A DNA stretch of 64,000 nt from Talpa occidentalis (Eukaryota > Chordata > Mammalia > Eulipotyphla > Talpidae), in contig NW_023601212.1 in NCBI RefSeq assembly GCF_014898055.3, positions 39,730,329 through 39,794,328 of the forward strand, written 5' to 3'. Made by a program: the position numbers and the translations under genes. A model generated the notes under the pieces. The model was not told the origin of the DNA and did no database searches. It saw nothing but the letters and a program-made list of their open reading frames with translations. This document shows, piece after piece, positions 54,532-64,000 of the stretch (position 1 is the first letter of the stretch; each line of letters starts with the position of its first letter).

Positions 54532-57500
54532 TGTAACAGGGTGGTCCCCAGGAAAGGGGGAGGTTCCCTGCCCCACCCAAGGGAGGGTGGAGCTGAGCAG
54601 GAAGAGGAGAAGCTGCAGAAGAGACTGAGGAAGGAAGCAGGATGGAGCCAGAAGGACAGGACAGAGCCATCCGTGGTTAGTCAGCCCCATGGGGAAATTG
54701 GGCTTCCCTATGGCACTGGCTACCATAAGCGCAAATGTGATTTTTGGTTTCTCTAGTGTTTGTTTCATATGTCGATTTGCTGTTGAAAAACTGGCTTGGG
54801 CTTTGTGAAGATTCTGTGTGTTTGTGTGTAATTTGTTTGTAGTGACTTGCTAAGAGATTTTAATTTGTGGAAATTGTTCTGTGCCAGTTTTACTCAAAAG
54901 ATTAGGCAGTACATTGGACCATGTGGCCAGATCAAAGATGGCGTCTGAGGCCACTTGGCGTGCTCTTGTAAAATTCAGAGGTTCTTTTTGCTAGGACTTT
55001 GGGACTTTTTTTGGTAATCTCTACTGTCTCATTAGCATTTCTAAAGGCAATAATGGTTCTTCAGTGGTATGTTGCTTTGTCTTTGGCTACTTCCTGCTCT
55101 TTGCCTGATGCATTTTGCCAGCCAATGGTGGAGCAGTGGTGTTTAAATTAGCAAATGTATGCCTGGGTGTTAAGTGCAGAGTACCCTTAAGCAGTAACTG
55201 GTAATTGCTGGTAGCCTTGATGGATTCTTGGAGATAACTTGAATTTTTGCAAAGTCTGGATCAGAAAAATTAACAAAATTTTGTCTGAGTCTGAAAGGAT
55301 TTGCTGCTGTGAATTTTGTCTACACAATTTGTTTTGGGCATGTTTGCCATTTTGAATCCTGGATTTGTTCAATTGCTGGTGTAAGACAAGATTCTAAGTT
55401 TCTGCTTTCTACTGAGGAAGGTCTGTTGTGGAAAGCACTCTTTAGGGTGCATCATGTAACTGTACCAGGTTTTCATACCTGTGTTGTTGTCCCTCCCTAG
55501 TGTGGGGGAGGTGTAATCTGTGCTTAGATGTTTAATCTGCTCTTTCAGCTTCTGTCCCAGAGTGGCTAACAGAAGTAAGGAGATGACTCCTTTTAATTGA
55601 AAGTTAATTACTGATAATTTGATTTTGCTTTTTCAGGTTCTATTCCAGGAAACTCAAGGAGTGCCTGCTTGGTGGCTAACAAGAAATGACTCCTTTTGCT
55701 TAAAAGTTAACTGTTACTTTTATTCTTTCAGTTGCTGTACAGAATACCCCAGGATTGACTTCTAATAAAAAGTCTTCAACACTGAAAACCCTAAGGTGAT
55801 AAACAAGGTCGTGTAACCCTTGTGATTAATAAAACTTTTCCTTCCTATTTCCAAAGTCTTAGGTTTGTAGGATGACAACTGGAAATTTTTCTGCCAGCAA
55901 CACTCCACATTTTTTTTGGACTTTGACATTTTTTTTTCTGAGCCTATGGAGTAAAACTGCAGTTATATAACATATTCTACGTGGCATAACTAAAAAAAAA
56001 AAAACTGTCTTTGTCTATATGTTGTATGTCTGTATGTCCTTGTGTCTAACTGTCTTGACCTCCAGTGATTGACAAATTGGTATACATGGTGCCCATAGAC
56101 ATTGAAAAAAAAAAAAAGAGTCTCCAGTTATGAGAAAAACAAAAAGTTATGGTTTGATTGTCAACATTGTGCTACTGAACTAAGCCGGTGCCTTCATAGA
56201 GATTGAATATTGTTGTTTCTGTTAATTTTCTGATATTTATGGCAAAGCTTCCCAGAAATCTAAATTCAAGTACAAATTTGGTAGCCTGTCATTTGACTGA
56301 TGCAAGGAAATTTTGTGGAACCTCAGTAGAGCTCCTGAGACACTCCACAAAGTTTTTCCCTTTCCTCCTGGGAAGGCATTAGATGAATTTGTTCTATTTG
56401 GCTTTTACCTAATGAAGTAAAACTGGAAGGGAAGCATTGTCACTTGGGAAAATGGTAAAACTTTGGTATGTACAAAATGTTAACAGTAGTTTTCTAAAAT
56501 GTGTATGAAAAAACCTCTCAGTATCTGGTATGTATGTAAATTGTCAATGGTGATTGTCACCTTGTAATATTGTATAATTCAATTGTTTCACATCTACAGA
56601 AATTGTTTCTGGAAATATAGGGAGAAAAGGTCTCAACAGATTCCTATTGATGGAACCGTTGAGAGTAAAAAACTTTCCTACAAAGGACTGAAAAGACCTG
56701 GAAATACACCTGACATTTACTAAGGTTTCTTTGACATAATACTGGAAATTTTTTATGCATTCTGTCCTGAATCCATGAAGTTTTTGTTTTGTTTTGTTTT
56801 GTTTTGAGTAACCAGGATCTGCAGAAAGGTTGCAATTTTTTTTCCAGCAAAGCTAACTTGTCACATTTTCTCTCCCCTTGATACCAACACGGCATACAAA
56901 TAGCGGTAGTAATTTTGCTACTTATCTTAGAGTCTGTTTTTGCATAACTTACATAGGGATTTTGTCTGTTTTAACAAAAAATTGGACGTGAGTTTGATTG
57001 TGTGGCTTTGTGTGGAGTTCTTCCAAAAAGTTGAAAAAGAGCTGAACCAAGAAGAGGAGAACCTGTTTGCCTTGTTTGTAGGGTTCCAGAGACCTCCAAA
57101 GAAGGTGAGGAAGCTTGCCTCCATTGGCAGGACTGGACAACCCGGCCAACGAAAATGCCCTGGTACCCTCGAGAAGAGGAAAGCCCAGGTGGAGTCTGAT
57201 GAGACCAACTTTATACGTGAAGCCTACATCGACTGCATGCCACCGGTTCGCTCTGATCCTGTATGGAATATTTCAACAAAGCCAGCTAAAAATTGCTGTT
57301 AGTTATTTCTGCCCTGTGATTTTATGCAAAAATAGGAAAAATGGTTTAAAAGTAGATTTAATTTGCAAACTTTTGCTATGCTGTTAAAGTTTGGGATCAA
57401 GGTTGAGAAAATTTGTGTTTTGCATAAGTTGAACCATTTTAACATTTTTTTCCCTGTGATTTTGATATATTTGCGGTCTTGTTTTAGCTAATACTCCAGA

Positions 57501-58269
57501 ATTTTCTTTCTTTTGGCTTGGATAATGGACTATTTTCAAGTAATGGAAAACTGTCATACTGGACATTCATGGACAATGCTACTGACTAATTGTTGCTTCT
57601 CTTACCCACATTGTAACCCTGAAAAAAAAAGACTGTCTCCTAAGATTACACCATGAGATCTGTGCCACCATAGATATGGTGGAATAAAAATTAAAAGGGG
57701 GGATTGTAACAGGGTGGTCCCCAGGAAAGGGGGAGGTTCCCTGCCCCACCCAAGGGAGGGTGGAGCTGAGCAGGAAGAGGAGAAACTGAAGAAGAGACTG
57801 AGGTAGGAAGCAGGATGGAGCCAGGAGACCTGGAGGAGGCGCATGGAGCCTAGAGACATGTGAAGAAACTGCGCTTATCTTTTGGTCGTGGACTGGGTGA
57901 CACAGATGTGGGTGAGACCCGTGGGGAGGTGACAATGGCAGCTTTTATCTTGATGTTGATTTTGCTCTTTTCCTTCCGGTTTGTGACCCTTTTCTGTGGG
58001 TCCCCACTGGAAGATGCTTTAGACTTGTGGCAGGCCTTGGGGCCTTGCTCTGGGCCAATCCCATTTGGATGGACTTTTACCCACGAGGGGATGGGTAAAT
58101 TTGGGTGCTTGATTTAGAAACTAGATTCTTTGCCTTACCTGTATTGTTTCCTAGAAGTTCCTTTTCATTAAAGTCGCCTATGTTTTGTGTTGATGTGGCG
58201 AATGGCAGAACCCATTTAGAATAGGCAGGTTTGCGGGGCTTGGGCTGCCCCTCTCCCTGTCCTATAACA
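54532..58269 (+). mobile_element. Endogenous retrovirus, rearranged and probably non-autonomous
   Basis: Bounded by the 4-bp duplication GTAA (54528-54531 and 58270-58273). The 5' LTR is truncated to about 120 bp (54532 to about 54651) and fused to 3.05 kb of internal sequence. A polypurine tract AAAAGGGG lies just before the complete 3' LTR at 57705-58269 (565 bp). The missing LTR part and primer-binding site are presumably one deletion. I recognise no gag, pol or env reading frame; the longest internal frame is 120 codons. The LTRs show about 3 differences over the 120 shared bp, so the insertion is fairly young. Confidence 0.88.
56940..57302 (+). CDS. Uncharacterised 120-codon open frame inside the retrovirus
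   Basis: An open frame in the internal region, between the broken 5' LTR and the 3' LTR. The middle is lysine/glutamate-rich and basic (PPKKVRKLASIGRTGQPGQ) and the end contains EAYIDCMPPV. I do not recognise it as gag, protease, polymerase or envelope. It could be a degenerate viral remnant, a captured host fragment or chance. Coding function is not shown. Confidence 0.25.
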   Translation: MHNLHRDFVCFNKKLDVSLIVWLCVEFFQKVEKELNQEEENLFALFVGFQRPPKKVRKLASIGRTGQPGQRKCPGTLEKRKAQVESDETNFIREAYIDCMPPVRSDPVWNISTKPAKNCC

Positions 58270-58429
58270 GTAAGAGATGTAGTTTCACTGGACTTGGGTG
58301 GCTCCTGGGCTTCCTGCAGAAAGCCCCAGTTTTAGTCTGTTAATAACCTGAGTGTTTAAGCACATGAAATTAGGATTTGACATCAGCAGAGGCCAATGCC
58401 ATTTTTGCAGTCTCAAGGCCTCCTGAGGC

Positions 58430-58690
58430 TCTGGGGTGCAACAGGATACACGCAGAGTACCCTGTCTGTCCTGTCTCTTGGGGCGGCCCCAACAGTGCGC
58501 GCGGCCGTAGTACAGTCGCCTCATTGGCCAAGCTGAGAGGAGATGAAGCCAATCAGCTGCGGATTCAGGAGGGCTCGCGCACGCCTCACCAGACCCAAGT
58601 GGCTGCAGGGGCAGCTGCTAGGCGCTCTACTGCCCTCTGCTGAGCGTGCCCAGCTCTCTCCGCTCAACCGTGGTGTGGGTGAGGCGTGGT
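58430..58690. promoter_or_regulatory. GC-rich, promoter-like patch with two CCAAT boxes
   Basis: CpG-rich (GTGCGCGCGGCCG near 58495) with an inverted CCAAT at 58523-58527 and a direct CCAAT at 58549-58553. Also holds a CTCF-like ACTGCCCTCTGCTGAGC near 58629-58645. No gene is assigned; it might drive an unannotated transcript or be an insulator. Confidence 0.4.
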
Positions 58691-58869
58691 CACAGATGGT
58701 GGTGGGCTAGTTGCTGACCTAAGTCGTTGCCTTCAAAGCTCCCAGGGCCCCTCCCCATCTTGAGGCAACCACAACTCTTATTTCCCCTTCTAGAAGTAGT
58801 CAAATACAGGCATTTACATCTGGTATCCTTCCCGGTTATACAGGCATTCCATATTTTACGCGTTTATTA

Positions 58870-59760
58870 ACATAGAACACAATGGAATGGGTGAAGCCCT
58901 GATATAGACCCCTTAACAAGCAGTCCTCAGTACAAGTCAAAGAAAATGGTAGCTGCACAGTGGAGGAACCTCGCAAACACCATCTAACTAAAGTTAACTG
59001 CACCAGCCATGAGTCATAGTGACATCATAAGCTCCTGTTATAAGAAGGGAATATCACCCCTCTGGCATCCTTCCCGGTAATACAAAAATCTTGATCTTGT
59101 CAAGATAAATCAAATTGAGAGAGGACCGACAAAATCACCAACCAGCATTCTTCAAAAGTGTCAAGCTTATAAAAGACCAGGGGACTGTCATGGGCTAGAG
59201 GAGTCTAAGGAGGCAGTTAAATGCTGGGATCTTGGGTTGGGTCCTGGAACAGAAAAAGGATGTGACTAGAAATCCTGGGGAACTCCGAATCCAGTTTGTA
59301 GTTTTATAATAGTATTGCACAAGGTTAATTTCTTAATTTTGATAAATATGCTATGAATATATAACGAAGGGCGGCTGGGTTAAGAGTAAATGGGGGGGCC
59401 TCCCTGGTGGCGCAGCGGTTGAGCACTGGGTTGCGAAGCTGCCCGCAGCCTCTGCAGCACTGGTTCGATCCCCGGCTGCTCTCCTGTCACCAGAGGAGGG
59501 TCCCACATGGCGCGCAGATCTCTCCTGCCACCCGCTGCTCCCCTCAGCAGTGTACTTCGGTCCTTCTGCCTGCTCTGCTCCCCGCTCTGGCTCTGGTGAA
59601 TTCTCTCACCCTCCCGCGCTTCTGACTGTACCCAGTGCTTGTATAAATAAATAAATAAATCTTAAAAAAAAAAAAAAAGAGTAAATGGGAACTTGACGCT
59701 ATTTTTGCAATTTTTCTCTAGGTCTAATAATATCTCAAAAATAAAAAGTTAAAAACAAAC
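58870..59760 (+). mobile_element. Old L1 3' UTR fragment
   Basis: Carries CATGAGTCATAGTGACATCA, AATCCTGGGGAACTCCGAA and AATATCTCAAAAATAAAAAG, matching old L1M-type 3' ends. Split by the SINE at 59396. Confidence 0.65.
59396..59675 (+). repeat. tRNA-derived SINE, 'A' subfamily
   Basis: Inserted in an old L1 3' end; AAGAGTAAATGGG is duplicated. Confidence 0.92.
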
Positions 59761-60069
59761 CAATCTACAAGGCAGGCATCAACATGCCCATTTTCTAGAA
59801 GAGGAAATGGAGGCACAGAGAGTTTCAAACACCCATCTAGATCATACAGTCTTAGAAAGCAAGTTCTAAATCCATGGAATGCTAATTCAGAGCCCAGTTG
59901 AAATGAAGTGCTGCATATTCTGCCTTCAACTTTGTCTATATCACTTGGGCCCTGTAGATGAATCTACAGGATGACTTGTTATTATCACCAGGCCACTGCA
60001 ATTGTAACTGTTCTTCACATTTATCGAACTTCTTAGCAAGAGTCTAAAAAACAGGATTTATTATCTCAG

Positions 60070-60560
60070 AGGGTGTGTTACTCAGGGTTTCCCAGAGAAA
60101 CAGATACTAGATTATAGGAATTGGCTCATATTATTACAGAGACAGAAGTCCAAGATCAGCAGTTGGCAAGCTGGAGACCCAGCTTGTAGTCCCATTCCAA
60201 GTCCAAATGCTGGAGAACCAGGAGAATGCAAGGTAGTAGCCCAATGCAAGAGCCAGCAGGCTTACGACCCAGGAAGAGCTAATGCTTCCATTCCAGTTTG
60301 AAGGCAGGAAAAGACCCACATCCCAACACAAGACCAGGAGGAAGGAGGAGCTTGCTCTTACTAGATGGAGGGTCAATCTTTTGTTCTACTCAGACCTACT
60401 GATCTGATGAAGCCCACCTATATTGGGGAGGGCAATCTGTTTTGCTCAGTCTATAAATTCAAATATTAATCTCATCCAAATATACCCCCCACAGACACAC
60501 CCAGAATAATGTTTGACCAAATATCTGGGCTTTCTTATAGCCCAATCCAGTTGACACATA
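60070..60560. mobile_element. Ancient mammalian interspersed repeat, family not assigned
   Basis: Contains TTCCCAGAGAAACAGATACT, GGGGAGGGCAATCTGTTTTG and CCAGAATAATGTTTGACCAA, phrases of a repeat common across mammals whose name I cannot recall with confidence. Confidence 0.5.
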
Positions 60561-60768
60561 GAAGTGTCCATTAGAAAAGGTAAGGATGCCTGTCATTTGA
60601 AATTGCCCACACCCATCAACAATGTTCTAAATCTCTCCAGCACCGTGTATTGTTGGCTATTCAGATGTTCTGCCAATCTGGTTGTCACTCATCTACTTTT
60701 TTTTAAAGATCTCTTGTTCAACCTGATGTTTTTCCTACAAAACATCTTCCTGAAAAGATCAGGGTTAG

Positions 60769-61012
60769 AGGACCTCCCTGGTGGCCTAAGGGTTAAGTCT
60801 CAGCACTCATCCCTATGGCCTGAGTTCAATCCCTGGCCGGGGAGCTACCCATACATGGTGCAGCAGTCCTCTCCTGTCTTGCCTGCTGCTCCCCTTAGCA
60901 GTGTATTTCAGTCAATCTGCCTGTTCTGCTCCCCGACTCTGTCTCTGGTGAATTCTCTCACAGTTCCCCCCACCAACCCCGACCTCTGGCCCACGTCCTA
61001 ATTCTTTTACCA
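60769..61012 (+). repeat. tRNA-derived SINE, diverged
   Basis: Forward copy with a degraded 3' tail (TTTTACCAAAAG instead of the AATAAA-type end). Confidence 0.8.
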
Positions 61013-61270
61013 AAAGAAAAAAGAAAGCTCAAGGCTAGAAAAGGGAGAGAGCAGTTATGGAATGGCCTGGAATAAACCCAGCCAGAGCCCATGATTCAAC
61101 CTCCTCTACACGCTCCAACTGGTCTTCAGGGAAGGGTTGAAATGGAAATACAAAACCCCAATCTCAACTATCCTCAGTCCAAAAAGTGCTAGGAAATTAT
61201 ACCCTTCATTTGTGTGTAAGCATCAACATTTCAGACAGACATGGGCTCAAGTCCTGGTTCAATTGCTTTA

Positions 61271-61522
61271 AAGATTTATTTATTTATGCATACAAGAACT
61301 GGGGTACAGGCCAGAGGGCAGGGGGTGAGAGGATTCACCAGAGACAGAGTGGGAAACAGAACAGGCAGACTGAAATACACTGCCGAAGGGAGCAGCGGGC
61401 GAGACAGGAGAGGACGGCTGTGCCATGTGGGTAGCTTCCTGGCCGGGGATCAAACTCATGGTGCAGTGGCTGTAGACAGCTGCATATTTGTGTCTTAACC
61501 CCTTGCGCCACCAGAGAGGCCC
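61271..61522 (-). repeat. tRNA-derived SINE
   Basis: Reverse copy between two TCAATTGCTTT sites. Confidence 0.88.
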
Positions 61523-61551
61523 CTCAATTGCTTTTTTTTTTTTTTTTCAAA

Positions 61552-61796
61552 GATTTATTCTATACAAGAACCGGAGTACAGGCCAGATGCGCGTGAGAGT
61601 GAAAGAATTCACCAGAGTGGGGAACAGAACAGGCAGACTGATGAAATACACTGCTAAGGGGAGCAGTGGGTGTGACAGGAGAGGTCTGCCGCGCCATGTG
61701 GGACCCTCGCCGGCCAGCCAGGATGAACCGGCATTGCAGAGGCTGTGGACAGCTTCACAGCACGGCGCTCAACTGCCTGCGCCACCAGGGAGGCCC
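61552..61796 (-). repeat. tRNA-derived SINE
   Basis: Second reverse copy, also bounded by TCAATTGCTTT; same target as the previous one. Confidence 0.88.
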
Positions 61797-62217
61797 ATCA
61801 ATTGCTTTAATTCCATTGACAAAGCATCTTTTGAGTGCCTGCTGTGTGCAGGCACTGTACTGGCCACTAGCGACAGAGCAATGAATAAAACAGACAAACC
61901 CTGTTTCTGTGGAGTTTCTGTTCTAAAAGGATGTGACATAAGGAGATAAGAAAAAGAAAGTGGAGAACGGAGATAGAGCGGTGAGGACTCCTTAAAACCA
62001 TTTTTTAGAATGAAACTTTTTATGGGAAACATACCACAGTCAGAGGCATATGAACAGCTCCCTCGCGCCAGTTTTCTCTCTTGGACTGCTGTGTTTTGTT
62101 GCAAGAATTTCTCCAGATGTGTTTTATCTGTTACTGTTTTAAAGAGTGCACGTTCGTGATCATCACTGTGACTTGGAGATGATAAAACATAGTCTTAAAA
62201 AAAAAAACCAAACAACT

Positions 62218-62491
62218 GGGGCCTCCCTGGGGGCACAGGGGTTAAAGACACAGCACCATCAAGCTATTGCCAGCCACTGCAGCATGAGTTTGATTCCTGG
62301 CAGGTCAGGGAGCAACCCACATGGTGCAACAGTCCTCTCCTGTCTCCCCTCCCTGCTCCCCTCAGCAGTGTATTTCAGTAGATCTGCCTGTTCTGCTCTC
62401 CCTTCTGTGTCTGGTGAATCCTCTCACCCCTGGCACCTCTGGTCTACACCACAGTTCTTGTATGCCTAAATAAATAAATCTTAAAAAAAAA
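62218..62491 (+). repeat. tRNA-derived SINE
   Basis: Forward copy between AAACAACTG and AACCCAACTG. Confidence 0.88.
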
Positions 62492-63059
62492 ACCCAACTG
62501 ATTCATAGCCAGTCTGGGGGTAAAGGATACTATTATTTTAGAGTAGGTGATTAGGGAGAGCTTCTCTACAGTGGTGGCATGTGAGCAGAGGTGAAGTGAG
62601 TGAGGCCATTCAATCATCTTGAAGAAATGTGTTCTGGTAGAAGGAACTCTAGTTAGTACAAAGATTTTGAAGTAGAAACAAGTTTGGGCACTCAGGAAAT
62701 ACATGTGGAAGAATTTGGGAGCAGCAGAACCACAAGATCCTGGAAGAAGGGCTTGGCTTCTTTGAACCTTGAGTTTCCTTGTATACAAAATGGGTCAAAA
62801 AGAGGGTGGTGGTGAGGATTAAATGTTTCTGCCTGTTATGGGGAAAGGGGAAAGCTAGCTGAGGAGGCCAGTATAGAGACAAGTACAGGAGGAAAGGGGC
62901 TTGTTACTCTCTCTAGGGGTATGTGTGTGTAGTATTTTTGAGAATCAGGAAGGTTCTAGGGATCTGCTAAGTTTGAAAAGAGCTAAGCCTTCTCTTTTTT
63001 GACTATCCAGAACCTTCCAGGAAACTCCATTCCATTTTTTAAAAAAAATATATATATTT

Positions 63060-63323
63060 TAAAGATTTATTTATCTATGCATACAAGAGCTGGGGTACAG
63101 ACCAGAGATGCAGGGGGTGAGAGGATTCACCAGAGACAGAGTGGGTTACAGAAAAGACAGACTGGCTGAAATACAGTGCTGAGGGGAGCAGTGGGCGAGA
63201 CAGGAGAGGTCTGCCTCGCCATGTGGGTGGCTCCTTGGCCGGTCGGGGATCGAACTCGTGCTGCAGAGGCTGCGTAGTGCTTCGTAGTGCTGTGCTTAAC
63301 CCCTTGCACCACCCGGGAGGCCC
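63060..63323 (-). repeat. tRNA-derived SINE in a three-copy nest
   Basis: Reverse copy lying inside the target duplication CCAGGAAACTCCATT that flanks the whole nest (63016 and 63846). Confidence 0.85.
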
Positions 63324-63353
63324 TTAAATATTTTTTAAAAGATTTATTTATTG

Positions 63354-63610
63354 GGCCTCCCAGGTGGCGCAGCGGGTTGAGCACCGCATTGTGAAGCTGT
63401 CTGCAGCCTCTGCAGTGCAGGTTCAATTACTGGCCGGTCAGAGAGAAACCCACATGGTGCAGTAGACCTCTCCTGCCTCACCCGCTGCTCCCCTCAGCAG
63501 TGTCGTTGGTCCGTCTGCCTGTTCTGCTCCCCGTTCTGTCTCTGGTGAAATCTCTCACCCTCCCACGCCTCTGACCTGTACCCCAGCTCTTGTATAAATA
63601 AATAAATCTT
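63354..63610 (+). repeat. tRNA-derived SINE in a three-copy nest
   Basis: Forward copy inserted into the AAAGATTTATTTATT end of the reverse copy that follows. Confidence 0.88.
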
Positions 63611-63619
63611 GAAACAAAA

Positions 63620-63845
63620 AAGATTTATTTATTTATGCATACAAGAGCTGGGGTACAGGCCAGAGGTGTGGGGGGTAAGAGGATTCACCAGAGATAGAGT
63701 GGGGAGCAGAACAGGCAGATGTACTGAAATACACTGTTGGAGACAGTGGGCCAGACAGGAGAGGTCTGCTGCTCCATGTGGGTCACCTCCCTGGCTGGGG
63801 ATCGAACTAATGGTGCAGTGGCTGTGGATAGCTTCATAGCGCTGC
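63620..63845 (-). repeat. tRNA-derived SINE lacking its 5' head
   Basis: Reverse copy that stops at GCTTCATAGCGCTG; the usual GCCACCAGGGAGGCCC head is missing, so it was 5'-truncated on insertion. Confidence 0.85.
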
Positions 63846-64000
63846 CAGGAAACTCCATTTCTTACAAGACCTCACTTTCTCATTTAGATGGGAAACTAAG
63901 ACACAGTTGCTGGGGACTGAGAAACGTCTGACAGATGAGTAGGGGACTGCACGCTGGGCAGCCAGTCATGGGGGAGTCCCTTGAGGAGTTTCAGGATGGG

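Larger units (their letters stand above)
54092..58417 (+). repeat. Duplicated block, copy 2 (split by SINE and retrovirus)
   Basis: The left piece is 54092-54214 and the right piece 58270-58417. The intervening 4 kb are the SINE at 54215-54520 and the retrovirus at 54532-58269. Joined, the pieces collinearly match 50540-50831. Confidence 0.85.
46462..64000. other. Intergenic region upstream of ECSIT
   Basis: SINEs, LTR elements and L1 fragments as listed. Unique stretches at 48890-50530, 50832-51240 and 62500-63010 show no exon I can recognise. In human the next gene is CNN1 on the opposite strand; its first exon is not visible here. Confidence 0.65.

Noticed and set aside
57860..58117. Open frames shared by two LTR copies (also 53372-53608)
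   Set aside because: Shared because the DNA is the same LTR. The frame is interrupted or altered between copies; no evidence for coding.
46462..64000. Search for CNN1 first exon
   Set aside because: The start-region coding text I would expect for calponin 1 is not present on either strand; it probably lies beyond the window.

Overview
The window is nuclear DNA from a placental mammal. It has small phased coding exons with GT/AG borders, CpG-island promoters, ancient MIR, L2 and L1 repeats, and about 35 copies of one tRNA-derived SINE. There are no Alu, B1, Bov-B, pig PRE-1, carnivore or horse-type SINEs. From memory the SINE looks most like the camelid Vic-1 type, so a camelid is my best guess; I could not check this against a repeat library. 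Gene order matches human chromosome 19p13.2, where ELAVL3, ZNF653 and ECSIT lie in this order on one strand.

Layout. Positions 1-11.4 kb hold the 5' part of ELAVL3 on the minus strand, with exons 1-5 of the coding sequence; the rest lies beyond position 1. Its TATA-containing CpG-island promoter is near 11.0-11.4 kb. A GC-rich gap at 11.4-13.7 kb holds a REST/NRSF (RE1-like) site and an array of CCAAT boxes. Positions 13.7-27.3 kb hold complete ZNF653 on the minus strand (nine coding exons, 618 codons plus stop). Positions 27.6-46.3 kb hold complete ECSIT on the minus strand (seven coding exons plus an upstream untranslated exon, 441 codons plus stop). All three reading frames close exactly across every splice junction I assigned. 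From 46.4 to 64 kb I find no protein-coding gene. That stretch is SINEs, L1 pieces, LTR elements and unique sequence; in human the next gene would be CNN1.

The three genes are transcribed in tandem but do not act in one pathway. ELAVL3 is a neuronal RNA-binding protein, ZNF653 a zinc-finger repressor, and ECSIT a Toll/BMP signalling and mitochondrial complex I assembly factor. ECSIT transcripts probably end only about 450 bp upstream of the ZNF653 start codon.

The best material for a second look is in the repeats and regulatory DNA. There is a short tandem duplication whose second copy was split first by a SINE and then by a young, internally rearranged endogenous retrovirus. Several SINEs have landed repeatedly in the same target site. 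SINEs are almost absent from 5.0-29.6 kb. An RE1-like site lies upstream of ELAVL3, and two promoter-like GC-rich patches have no assigned gene. I found no previously undescribed coding system.
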